A DNA stretch of 64,000 nucleotides, taken from Asterias rubens (taxonomy: Eukaryota; Echinodermata; Asteroidea; Forcipulatida; Asteriidae). The translations under genes and the position numbers were made by a program. The stretch is from assembly GCF_902459465.1 (NCBI RefSeq), contig NC_047082.1:1364001-1428000 (forward strand). Direction: 5' to 3'. The notes under the pieces were generated by a model. That model did not search any database. It was not told where the DNA came from and worked only from the letters and a program-made list of their open reading frames with translations. Position 1 is the stretch's first letter, and each line of letters starts with the position of its first letter. Below are positions 1-28,130 of the stretch, in pieces.

Positions 1-940
1 CTGGTAATGTTTTGTCATTATATCCAAACTCCTCAAGTTATTAATTTCTTCATATTTAAAGTCTCTCACTGAATTGATTTTGCTTTTAAAATAGTGAACT
101 TTTCCATGATAATTTCATCTGAAGTAGTTTTATGTATCATAAAAAACACTCGTTGAGGTAAAAATTTGACTATTGCCTGGTACATTGACTTGCTATTTAA
201 CAATGTTCACAAAAGTGACAGCTAAAATTTTGAATCCTCAGACTAAAGACAGTTGCTGTGTCACATGGTTTTAAACACCAATACACAATGAGCAAGTTCG
301 AGTGAGGCACTATAGTCGACTATAGTCGACCATCGGGTGAATTTGCATGGTACCCAGAATGTATTCAATGCATAGGTAACCATGGAACATTGACCAGTGG
401 TTGACAACTTGCTCAATGCTGAATGAATGTGTATTGAACAATGGTACCAGGGTTTGCTCATCTCAAGGTTGCTAGGCAAAAGCTTGCTCGAAGAGAAATC
501 ATTTGTTTCTGAGAGTCGCTTTAGCTACACCGTCTTTAGTCTGGCGAGTATGGCTTGGGTGCTCACTTGTGGCCAATCAAATCATTGAACCAGACATTAT
601 TCAAAGTATAATTTGCAAAATAGTCAGGGATTGATTATTTTAAACATTTGGCACTTAAATTAAATATGAAAATCACAATATATCTTTGCATGGAAGTAGC
701 TACTTGTGTGGCCTCATGATTAGACACTTTTTTTTTGTTTTCTTAACAAATTTAATAGATTCAACTTCTTAAAAGTGTAATATAGGCCTACTTTGATTCT
801 TGGAATTGTTCAGGTTTTCTGTGAAAAAAATAGTCATTTTTAGATAGAGTTTCTCACCAGTTATGATTCATTCCGAGAAGACTTTTAATGACAATTTGCG
901 CCAAACTTTTCAGTCAAACTTTAAAAGTCAAGTACAAACT

Positions 941-1120
941 GGGCCCAGTTTCATGGAGCTGCTTAAGCACAAACAAATTATGCTTACAAGAATAAGGTTA
1001 CCAGCCAAACTACCATGCCATATGTACAATAGCCCACCCCCTATGTGACTGGTATCCTGCTCATTTCTGCTTAGCAGAATTATGTGTCAGGCAAAATAGG
1101 CAGGTCTATGAAATTGGGCC
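941..1120. mobile_element. Family-A mini-element copy, 3' of L3MBTL
   Basis: It begins GGGCCCAGTTTCATGGAGCT, has internal AAGCACAAA and TACCAGCCAAACTACCATG blocks, and ends TCTATGAAATTGGGCC, the inverted complement of its start. About 180 bp, no coding capacity. Confidence 0.75.
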
Positions 1121-1366
1121 TTGGTGTGTCGTGTCCCATGAACATTCTTTCTTTAATGTATACAGACAAGTTTGAGCTGACTACTCAAAACATAAAATGG
1201 ACCACTTCTCAACGACACATCAGAAAAGTTCCTACTCACACTTACAATCTCACGTCACCCAAACAAGACAACAAATTGGTCATGACTGGACAAGACAATG
1301 GGAACTTAGTGGACAGAAACTTTGTACAGAAAAATCAATGTATTTATTCCCAGCATGTCCATCACA

Positions 1367-1533
1367 GGCCTGGAATTTCATCTGTGAGAGGGCAATTAGG
1401 CCATTTTAATTTTGAAAAGGGCACTCCCATTAGAAAATCTTAAGTCTATTGGGAAACTTTTGAAGGGGCACCAAAGCCAAGACCAGGACAACACAGGCCA
1501 TGGCCTCTGTGACCTCCGTGAAATTCCATGCCT
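1367..1533. mobile_element. Repeat family B2 copy
   Basis: About 165 bp beginning AGGCCTGGAATTTCATCTGT and ending GTGAAATTCCATGCCT, imperfectly inverted ends. Internal blocks GGGCACTCCCATTAGAAAAT and GGGGCACCAAAGCCAAGACC recur at 9009-9164, 32471-32640, 33318-33475 and 58867-58963. Confidence 0.6.
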
Positions 1534-1724
1534 ACAATCACAATAAACACAACACTGGTGCAATCATGCTGCAGGTTTTTTTGTGTATTACTGACATGAA
1601 CCAGTTTGTATCACTGTCCTGCAGTAGCAGTTAAATCCATGCATCACACAACGCTTCGGAGAAAACCCCCAATCATTTAACAGTTAAGGTGGATGTAGAG
1701 TTGATGATAGCATCAATTCTGTAG

Positions 1725-1906
1725 CAGCAGGCCTGATACTTCACAGAGGCATCGATGGCAATTGCCTCCATGTCCTCTGGTGATTGCCTTGGTGCCCTTA
1801 AATTGCTCCAGTAGAAATTTACAATTTCCTCATAGGGTGCCCAAAGGAGAAAATGCCTTGGTGTCCTTGCCCATTAAAAAACGCATCATACAGGCCTGGA
1901 GGAGTG
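1725..1906. mobile_element. Repeat family B1 copy
   Basis: Begins GCAGGCCTGATACTTCACAG and contains GCCTTGGTGCCCTTAAATTG and ATTTCCTCATAGGGTGCCCA. Other copies: 10470-10644, 18382-18552 (opposite orientation) and a fragment at 39283-39365. Near-palindromic ends AGGCCTGATACTTC suggest a mini-element or SINE-like repeat. Confidence 0.55.
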
Positions 1907-2840
1907 CTGTTTTGATGGGCGTTTCTAGTGAATCAAACGGAGCCTGGAGCTGGAGCCTAAGCCAAGGTTAGTAAAAAACACCCAGCTGTATTTGCAGGAT
2001 TGAGAAATACAACAAGAATAGTTCACCGAACAAATGGTTGCTGGTTCGATTCCCGGCCAAATCCTCCATGATCGCAGCATTTACAAAGATGCTACCCGAT
2101 ACACGTACCATGTTCACAGGAGAATCGCAAAGCAATTTAATTACACAGGATTAACATACACAAGATGGTTCCAACAAATAAATTGCACAGGGTACCAGAC
2201 TTGTTACAAACAAGGGTGCTATATTACATGTACGTGTTGCGCATTCCGCTCCAATGAAATAGTGTTGTGATTGCACATGACGTCACCCCAGTAGAATTCA
2301 AGGACAGAAAGTAAATGGCCATACTTTGTGTGTCGTGCATTCAACTCCATTACTACTATTACACTGTAGTGTTAAATTAACGTGGACAGCAGAGTTAAAC
2401 ATTACATCACACTGGTAGATGCTAAAAATCAATCGCTAGATCGATGCATGTCACACATAAGGCTCTTTCATACATCCTCGCAAAGTGCCGAGCTGGCTCT
2501 GTCATTTATCCTCGCGAAGTGCCGAGCTAAGATCCAACGGCCTTAAACACGACTTCACATAAGAAGGGCCTGCTGAAGTGGGTCGCTCCTTTTGCTAAAA
2601 GCTACACATGTATGTCATGCAATTCCACGCCATTGTTCACATGTCGCATACGAAGTCCAGATATGGTCCAGCAGAGGTATAACACATGACATCAACAGCG
2701 AGATCACAGATGGCACATTTGTTTGGCATTTTGTTCCGCTCCACTGTTTACCCGCAATGCTGATCACCGCGTATGCTTAGCTGTCCCATTTGACCTTCGA
2801 ACTTTAACCAGAGGTCATATTTTTAGCAACTGCTCACTAT

Positions 2841-2992
2841 GGGTGCGTTCGTTTAGCTTCCCTAGGTCGACCCCGGTGTGTGGCGTGTTTTTTTCCCCGG
2901 ACAAACGTGGGTAATTATCTGCACACGTTCGTCCTGGAAAAAGAACATGCCACACACCGGGGTCGACCCGGGGAAGCTAAATGAACGCACCC
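2841..2992. mobile_element. 152-bp palindromic mini-element downstream of L3MBTL
   Basis: GGGTGCGTTCGTTTAGCTTC at 2841 and its complement ending GAACGCACCC at 2992; the arms are about 60 bp with the core CCGGTGTGTGGC / GCCACACACCGG. TAT occurs on both sides, a possible short target duplication. Confidence 0.7.
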
Positions 2993-3359
2993 TATATAAT
3001 CAGTTGTCTCTGAATGTGTACCACTTCTCGCTGACCATGTACACACGCCAGAACGCCAGTCAGTGTTTCAAACCGCGCAACCCTAATAATCCCCTGCAGC
3101 ACATTTCTGCCCGATTTGAAACTTAACCTCAATGTATTTCAGATGTATAACCTACTAGTGGTAAACACAATAAATTATGCTGTCATTACGCTAGCACTCC
3201 TCACAGACAACGACAGTTTTGTTTTTAAAATCACACTCACATTCCGTCCATGATGTCCATCGATATAAAAAGAAAACTCGGCGTCAGTCAATGCCAGCAG
3301 TGGGTCTGAAACAGTTCAATCAGTTTTTTTAAAACAACGTCGGTGTGTCTCTCTATTTT

Positions 3360-19547
<16,188 letters not shown>

Positions 19548-21531
19548 TGTTAGTGTATGCTCTCTGTGTAGATTCCACTGTTGAGTAGCCTGGTGATGGA
19601 GACTAGCATTTACAAGATTGGGATCGCCAGACTAAAGTTCTACATGTATTCAAACATGTGTTATCTGCAAGCAATAGGAAAATGTTTGTTGATCATGTAC
19701 AAAATATTGATTAAATTGATAGAGCAGTTCTTATTGGTTTTCAGTAAACTAACTGAAAAACTAGAATAACAATATTGTATTTTTATGTCAAATCCAGCTA
19801 TGACTTCCGAGGACATTGGTGGCAGCAGATATTGTTCACAGAATTATGCACATGCTCAGAATTACATAAAGTTACCTTGGTAATTGTCTGCTGCTAACTA
19901 GGGTCTAATAAATGTCCCATAAAAAGGTTCTATGGGATGCTTAACTTAAGACATGTAAACCAGAAACAGGGGTAATACCCTTAATTTTTCAGAACATAAG
20001 GGGTTTCCCAGGAAGAATTTGACTTTTGTAACGTCGCTTAACGTTCTTTCCAAAGGACAAAGTAATAACCAGATAACTATACAGGGTGAAGTGTCTTGTT
20101 TGGAAACACTTGTTTGGAGACACAAGTGCCGTAACCGCAAAAATCATTTGAAAAAGAAAATATCGCGAGACTAAATTGGTCCAAGTAGTCATTATTGAAA
20201 TTTGAACATGTGTTGGTGTGTAAGTGTACAGAATTTATCTTAAAAGAAAAAAATGTAATAACATCCAAACGTCTACAAAACATCTCTTTTTCTAGAACAG
20301 CGTTTCAGAAGGAAACACTGTATGACATTGGTTTTAGCATTAACTTCATACCAAAAAATATAACAACCTTCTTTTTATAAAATTGTTTTTACCGGCCTTT
20401 TTCCACAAAAACGCATTAAATTTAATGCTTGGCTCATTCAATTTGGTATGAAAATGAGTCTCCCATCCATTGCATCAGTGCAAAAGGAATTAATACAGTT
20501 TGACAGTTAAGCATTCACCGGTCAAATAAGATCATTTAAATTTTATTAGGTCGGAAATATTATTCGATTTCGAAAAAGCCAAAAGCAAGAGGCAAGTCAA
20601 CCATTGAATTTCATTAATTAATGGGCAGTAGAAAATCTGAAGAATGGTGAAAACAGTGTTCAAATAAAATAGTCATGGATGCCCAGTTGTTTTACGGCTT
20701 CATTTGCCAACTGAAGCTAAAAATGCTGATGTGACATATCTTTGGCTGGGGGGAGGGGATTGTTAATTATTAAGTCCATATATGTCCATATTCTGACACC
20801 CCTCCCTCCATAAATATAATGAGAATTTGTATTTTTTATTCTCATCAGAAAAACGAAGGGGATATGACCCCAAAAATGGAAAAGCATCATCACTGTCTAT
20901 AAAAAAGGGTTCTGGACAAAAAAGGAAAAATTAACAGGATAAAAATATTTCTGAGAGAAATACTTGAATTAACATGCTAGTTAAAAAAAAAAAAACATTC
21001 AGAATTTATATAAATTATATTGTACAATATTTTCGCAACCCAATATTTTCACAACCCAATTCAACAAAGTGCTCATTGTAGAACTATCGTGTCCTTGATA
21101 AATAAATGTTGATTATACATTCTTCACATCAGTTGCACGATCCTGTTCTTCGCTTCAATGCTTAATAAAGCAGTGCTGGGAGAAGGGACTATTTCTTGTA
21201 ACTTGCTAATGCCATTTTACCATGAGTATCTACTTCATCTTAGAGCCTTATTTTTCCTATTCTGTAAGGATGTCCCCTGATCTTTCAAAGCCATTCTACA
21301 GATTCCATCTGGGAAAACGCCAACACTGAATCCAGAAAAACAGAACTCTGAACTCAATAATATGTCAAAAATGATTTGAAATAAGTAAGCATGTACAAAT
21401 ACAATTTAATAAAAAAACTAATAATACACAGTTCTCATACATACAGCTCTTCTTTACACCTGATGGGCATCTCAAAGCGCTCTGTATTTTATTATGCAAG
21501 GTATTGGGAGCTACATGCGTTTTTTGAAGTA

Positions 21532-21893
21532 TTAAAGGCAGTGGATACTATTGGTAATTACTCAAAATAATTTTTGGCATAAAACCTTTCTTGGTGACGA
21601 GTAATGGGAGTTGATGGTATAAAACATTGTGAGAAACGGCTCCCTCTGAAGTGCCATAGTTTTCGAGAAAGGTTTCGAGACTTCAAGTTTAGAACTTGAG
21701 GTCTCGAAATCAACCATCTAAACGCACACAACTTCGTGTGACAAGGGTTTTATTTATTTCATTACTATCTCGCAAGTACGATAATCGATTGAGCTCAAAT
21801 TCTCACAGGTTTGTTATTTTATGCATATGTTGAGATACACCAACTGTGAAGGCTAGACTTTGACAATTACCAATAGTGTACATTGTCTTTAAA
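21532..21893. mobile_element. Family-C mini-element with TTAAAGGCAGTGGA ends
   Basis: Starts TTAAAGGCAGTGGATACTAT and ends ACCAATAGTGTACATTGTCTTTAA, inverted termini of about 25 bp. The central part is itself palindromic (AGTTTAGAACTTGAGGTCTC). Full relatives at 30193-30579 and 36118-36504, degraded ones at about 37525-37930 and 62180-62418. TTAA sits at each outer end, possibly a TTAA target. Confidence 0.75.
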
Positions 21894-23049
21894 CCTATTC
21901 CTTTTCATAGCACGATTAATTTACAAGGTGCTGTGGGGCAACATGCTGCCAATCAAACCATCAACACCAATTTATCCAACAGTTCAAATTTATCTTCTCA
22001 TCATTAATTGTATCACAAGTAATTAACATTTCTTTCCCCCATACTTATAATTGTAGTCCCTTATCATGTCTCAAGGTATGTACTCCGCTTGCATACCTTT
22101 TAATTTATTAATGAAATGGAAAGAATCATTGAATGCAATAATGTGGTGTGCATTACTCCTTCAAACACGGTTTTACTTTTGGCAATTGGCAAACCTGAAT
22201 GAATTCATTGCATTAGACACGATCGACAAGATTTCTGCAATTTGTACGCAAATGTTAATTTACAAACAATTTGCTGATTTAAGTGTGTGGCTTTACTGTC
22301 TACAGTGCTCACTGTGTTTAAGCTACCCCTCAAATTAACCCACACTCGACATGGCATTCCACCACAATGCCATTCTTAATGCATTTGTCTTAACTGATTT
22401 TTGTTTTCTTTTTCAGGGGGTTTCTTAAATATAAATGAACAAATATTTGCAAGGTTGTTTAAATTGGACATGAAGGGGAGACCGTTTTGTAATTTTTGAT
22501 ACAAATTTCAAAATTTCATGATTTTTTCTAAAGATCACAATAAGAACACAGCTGTGTGATGATCTTACGTATGACAGACTGTCACTTTAAACATACTGGT
22601 GGCAAATAGCAGAGCACGCATACAGACCCCCTGAGCACTAAACCTCAGATGTGTGCATTACATGTATACTTCGCTTTCGTATTTATTCTCCCTTGCGCTC
22701 CTTAAATCTCCCTTCCAAGGTACCGTGCATGATCATTAACCGTCTCCACCATGAATGGACAATTGATGGTAAACATATGATTGAGTAACTGAATAACATT
22801 TCTTTCCATTGAAGGTCATTTAAAAATAGTAATTTAATGTATTCTTTCCCAGATACATTTGAAGAGAAAATGCACAATGTATGGAAACAACAGCCCTAAA
22901 CTCAATGACATTTCTGCAGGATGGTTTTTCGACATGTTTCTTAAACATATTGACATTTTTTTAATCGACTAAATTTCATGTTATAACCTTGCTGTCATAA
23001 GCATTGTGACCTGTAGGCCTGATGAAGATAACTGTGAAGAGAGGGTAGT

Positions 23050-23345
23050 GAAGAAATGTTCAGTTTTAGATGTGGGAGGAAATCACAAAATTGGGAAACC
23101 CAATTAGGAAGTAGGAACAGTAATAAATCCAATAAATATGCAAGCCAGTAGGAACTGAAAAAAACCAATAAATATTGGTCCCTGAAGTTGGAGGAAAACT
23201 CAAACTTGGGAAACCCATGCAAGCAAAGCAAGTACATGTAGGAACTGAAAAACCTAATAAACATTCATGAATGTTGTCCGGGGTGGGACTAGAACCCAGA
23301 CCCAACAGGTGGAGACGCAGGAAAAGAAATCACTAGGCCAACCTG
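23050..23345. repeat. Repeat family of GGGAGGAAATC...GGGAAACCCA type
   Basis: The blocks GAAATGTTCAGTTTTAGATG and GGAGGAAATCACAAAATTGG, then GAACTGAAAAACCTAATAAA, recur within this copy and at 6583-6760, 32760-32970 and 42535-42600. All are decayed and internally repetitive. No coding content. Confidence 0.5.
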
Positions 23346-23515
23346 CCGTCGATTTCACAAATAGTTAGGACTCGTCTTATCTCGAGTTAGGACGAGTAAC
23401 TCGTCTTAACTTAGGATTAATCTTAAGGTCTGCATGCTACAGTGCATGGTTGGGACTCGTCCTAAGTCCTAAGATTAGTCTTAAGTTAGGAAGAGTTTTG
23501 TGAAATCGACGGCAG
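23344..23515. mobile_element. Palindromic mini-element with CTGCCGTCGATTTCACAAA ends
   Basis: The left end CTGCCGTCGATTTCACAAA and right end TTTTGTGAAATCGACGGCAG are inverted complements. The interior is built from GTTAGGACTCGTC and its complement. About 172 bp in the first intron of L3MBTL; this motif recurs widely in marine-invertebrate genomes. Confidence 0.75.
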
Positions 23516-26331
23516 ATTCAGCTTCAAGTTGTATTTTGAAGACTTTTTAACCATTGACTTCTGTTATAATCATATTGTAAATTTAAGCAGCTCCCATCTT
23601 TGAACGTTTCACCATTTAAAATCCAGGATAACTCGTACTTAGCATAATAATAGCACAAGCTATAACAAAAAAACCAATATTTGCAAAACTTAGGCCTATT
23701 CTTTTCAACAGAGTTAAAATACAAAAAGCAGTTTGCACTTTCTTTAATAAAAACAGAAAAAAGAGAAAATGAAAGTTTTTACGTTTAACTTTGTCTTATC
23801 ATAGGGTCTGGCAAGGTCATTTGGGGTTTTAATCTTTACCTCAAAAACCCCATAACAAACAACCAAGGTCAGAATATAGTGGTCAATGTTTCTAAATGGC
23901 TCGGTTCGACAAATCGCTATGCTGTGATTCGAGCTTGATACGTCAGGTAAATCACAACAAAAGAGAAGGATATAGTATAATTTCTCTTATCCAACAGACA
24001 GAAATAAACCAAAACCATGCATTTAAAACCCCCTACAAAACCCACATAAAACAAATAAAGACATTACACCAAAAAAGCCTTTTGTGAACACAATGACAGT
24101 TGTTGACAGGTTTTCCTGGTCAATCGTTTTTCGTTACAAAGGTGACAGTGTAGACTCTTTTCTGTCCACACTTGTCCTCTTCCCAACCCAAACAAGATCC
24201 CCACACACTGCACACTATGAATAGGGACATCACACATGAAATACTTCAGTGAGCGCATACATTGATGACAGACAGAGTCATTCTTCAATAGGGCAAATCA
24301 GGACACTACTGGAAGGACTTACACAAGTCTAATTATGATGATGGGCATTTTCATTCAGTGCACAATCCATCTAGTGGCCGATATGGGACAACTACACACA
24401 CACTTTGAGCTGTTCATTGTATTTTTTAGAGTGTGCTCAACTGATTTGCAAATCAAGTAATAATTTGTGTCACGATATGCCCTAGTAATAAAAGGAAACA
24501 TTTACACATCGTAAAACATTTTCTGAAAGCCAACAAAGTCGCATGAAAAATGTTCGTCTTTTCTTCGCTTCTTTTGTGGCCATTCAAATAAATAATGAAA
24601 ACAAATCATTAACAAATGTTGCTTATCTCACAAAGTGTTGGGGGGGGAGGTAGGTAGCAAATTGGTAAGTTCTCAATATAAGCTAATCAGTATGCCCATA
24701 TGAAATGCTTTTGCCATTTTTAAAAGACACTTATTATAAATTTACTTTTCTAATTAGCGCAGGGATTAATGTACATATGGAACAAGGTTTACATTTGGCC
24801 GTCATACATTTGAACGAGACGAACCAAGTTGGGGGGTGGGGGCCGGTTCAATCTTTTTCAGCACAACTCAAAAGTTTTCTTGATTTTAATTAAACATGCA
24901 ATATGGTACAAAATTTGAAGGGCCTACAGAAATCTCAGAATCAACAATAGTGTGATTTAATATTTTCTTTCATGTTTTGCACCTGTCACCGTGGATGAAT
25001 GAAATCCCCTTTTGTGGGGGGGGGGGGGGGAGGGGGCAGCAAACGTTCAAATCGTACAATAATCAAAATACATGAAAATTGTGAAACGTTTTAAATGCAA
25101 CTTTCGTGGCGCTTGTCGTGACAACACTCAACAGAATGATTTGCACTTTTTTATACGATAGAAAGCGACATGACATTTTTTCTGTTTAAAAAACAATTAA
25201 TTACTAGCTTGGATATTGAAAAATGCAACCAACCAAATAAAAAGAAAGCAATATTGAAAACCAAGGAAATTTGGTTTTACTTGCTCTAAGGTTTTACTTA
25301 CAACGGGGCGAAAACAATTGAATAGCAAATTCAACCAAAAAATACTTATTGACAAAGGCACCACAAATGCATAGTTTTAATTTTTTTAATTTTAATATTA
25401 TGAAACAAAAAATCACTTTAGGAAATGACCATGAATACTACACATTTTTTCCTATAAGATGAAGGGCAGCTCCATCTTCAAAAAATATCTAAGTAAATCA
25501 AAAACAAACCAAAATGTCTATCTACTTTCGAAAAATTTCGAAATTTGCTTTCCCATAACGCATGTACACACAGGGAGATTTGGTCATCAAGCCCTATGCA
25601 TGCGTGCACTTTGCTCTCATGCCAAAACAAAACACGAATTTTTGCACACAATTTCTTTTATTTTCCAGCCCACAAAACGCCGATATTTTCCAATTTACAC
25701 CGAACTAAAATGTCTGCATTACAGCACAGGATGGGAAAAACAACAAAGTTTCCGAAGCTGTTACTTTGAAAGCCTGAAACCCACAAAATAAAACAATTCC
25801 CAAGCGATAAGGAATGAAACTCCAACTTTTTAATGGCACAATTTTGACGAAGTCGAAGAAAATAATTTGTCAACTCCGAACTCTACGTTTTTTTACACCC
25901 GCTATTTTAGAAACTTCCGTTACGTAAATTACACTTTTCTCTCGAAATATAATTCACCCAAGCATAAAAAACATACAGGAACGGACAGAAAAAACTATGT
26001 AGATGCTGTAACTGGTGTACTTTTATCGTAGAATATTGAAATAAGTAAGTAAAACGAGGAAGAAACATGACTTCACCAAATTAAAAACTAAGGTCATTTC
26101 GTGTTTTCCCCCATATAACTAAACTTCCGTAACGCGCAATAGGAAAACCTACACATTTCTAAATACGAACGTAGTATAGGTCAACATTCTTTGCGTTTTA
26201 TGACAAGTAAATAAATAGAACGAGCCCTAAAAAATGATATAAAAGTGAATAACAATCATTTCTACATCTAAACCCGGCCACTAGAAACCACCAAAACAAT
26301 TTTAAAGTTGTTAAATTTGCGAAAAATTCTC

Positions 26332-26420
26332 ACCATTCTACGCTCGTTTTGGAAGGGCTATGCCATGCTTTCGTCAGCGACCGAATGGCGGCTCCTCATT
26401 TGCATAACAAAATTGGCTCT
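26332..26420 (-). promoter_or_regulatory. Candidate promoter and untranslated first exon, probably of L3MBTL
   Basis: Read on the minus strand, this stretch has a CCAAT box (26416-26412), an octamer-like ATGCAAAT (26405-26398), a CCGCCATT element of YY1 type (26392-26384) and, about 50 nt further, a good donor (AATG|GTGAGA, exon end 26334). That is the arrangement of a TATA-less start with a short non-coding exon. Its nearest downstream acceptors on that strand are at 19578 and 19564, just before the L3MBTL ATG, which would give a 6.7-kb first intron. It could also start an unrelated non-coding RNA. Inference from motifs only. Confidence 0.4.
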
Positions 26421-27961
26421 TCCCGTAATAGCGTTGCACCCCCGCAATCCTTTGAGTGAATAGCCAAAACATATTTTTAGAAATTGTTCCTCTACGTTTG
26501 CTCAAAATATATTTTCCAGGTCATTTCAAAATATACACTTGTTCATAAGATTAAGTTTTATTTCAATTTAACAATTGAAAACTTAACTAAATGTGTGCAT
26601 TTTGGGCTTCAACGCACGACACCGCAGTGAGCAAAAAGCACAGCAGACTAGCGCTGGCGCACGCAATGGTTGAACTGCACACTATATACACAGAAAGTGA
26701 GTGCAACCGCATTTTTGTAACACAATCAAATGAAACATTTTGCGGACAAATTATTAAAAGTACTGAGCAATTGTGTGTAGCAGGACAAGGAAGACAATCA
26801 TTACAACACAGCAAAATAAATTTAACATTCGAAAGCTTTCTTCTGATGGTGACCCTTTTTGTCTTAGACACTCATCCTAAAGTTGCTGCTGATGAAAAAA
26901 CGGGGAAAATCGGGCAAAAAAAACCCCGGTGGCCTTGCAGTGGCCACGGAGGTAGAATGGGCCTACTACAGTTTCGTCACAAATTGGTTAAGTGGGAACT
27001 TCTATTTCTACCTCCATGTTCTATCTAACATATAGTGCATGGTACATTTTCAAACAAACAAATGACTAACTCAAATGCCGAAGCCACATGTCTCCGGATG
27101 GTTTGCTACCGCGGCCCCACAGTTACAACGTTACTAGGCCCCCCCCCCCCCCTGCGGGGCAAGTGCCCCCTTTGGTTGTCCCCCTTCCCCACTTACCCAT
27201 CTACGCCATATTAGGTGTATATAGGTCAACAGTGGATCTTTCTTTATCCTTGGGCTGTCGACCCTAGCGTGGATGTCATGAATGAATACAGATATATCAT
27301 GGTGTTTTTTACTGGATACTCATTTATACAAGACCTTGATTGATATAGTGAAACCATAGGAAGATTTATATTTACAGCCTAAGCCCCTCCCTGATCCTTT
27401 TGTTTTCCCACTTTTTTCCCAAAAAGACAACTGTGTATTTCTCATAAAGTTACTAATCTGTTAAGAACTTGTAACTAATTAAAAGCAAGTGGTGACTTTA
27501 AACAGAAGAATTAGGGCCAGTTTGAATTAAAATGCTTGGCGGCCACTTTTTGGAAAACTCGGACGATCAACTGGTATTTGTTCTACTTGGCCTAGCTAAG
27601 CCCAAATACAAATTGTTATCGCATTTGTATAACTGTCATTAACCTGTTGATAATGAATACCAAGCCCATCACTTGTGAACTGTTTGTAATAGTGTGACAT
27701 AGAAGTCACTAGGCTCGAGTTGTTTTAATGGCGGATAATGAACTTTAGGATATTTCCCAGAGTAAAACAAAATATTAAAACGAGCTAATACAACAATCAT
27801 TTAAACAAACATTTACCAATGTAGATTGTGTTCTCATATATTTACTATAATTATAAACTTTCATTTTGCGTTGTTAACCGTGGAAGAAAAAAACGATAGA
27901 GAATCACGGACTGCAAAAAAAAATAAAAAAATAAAATAAAAATGGAAATGCAGCAGAGACA

Positions 27962-28130
27962 ATGACGTCAGTAAACGTAATTTCGGTTTTGTCCAATGAG
28001 AACTCAATGTTTGGATTATCTCATTCATTCATTGGTGGGAAAAGACAGATGACGTCAGTAAACGTAATTTCGGTTTTGTCCAATGAGAACTCAATGTTTG
28101 GATACTCATTTCATTCATTGGTGAAAAATA
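27962..28130. promoter_or_regulatory. Tandem duplicate with two CRE palindromes and CCAAT boxes
   Basis: The unit ATGACGTCAGTAAACGTAAT...TTTGTCCAATGAGAACTCAA occurs twice, with TGACGTCA at 27963-27970 and 28050-28057 (87-bp spacing). Each unit also has CCAAT and, further on, an inverted CATTGGTG. Near-identical over about 55 bp, then drifting. CREB/ATF and NF-Y sites are suggested. It lies 1.6 kb upstream of the candidate L3MBTL start at 26.4 kb. Confidence 0.6.

Larger units (their letters stand above)
1..3359. other. 3' flank of L3MBTL: no gene, mini-elements
   Basis: Apart from the repeats at 941, 1367, 1725 and 2841, a CRE palindrome TGACGTCA at 2278-2285 and a SINE B-box piece near 2035-2080, I see no coding signal. 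Part of it is probably the L3MBTL 3' UTR. Confidence 0.6.
19600..26330. other. Probable first intron of L3MBTL: no gene seen
   Basis: AT-rich, with mini-elements at 21532 and 23344, the decayed repeat at 23050 and a G run at 25016. Open frames are short, lack splice context and show no family resemblance. Confidence 0.55.

Noticed and set aside
26591..27028. 145-codon plus-strand open frame
   Set aside because: No recognisable motif, no matching splice sites, and an antisense frame of similar length overlaps it; likely chance.
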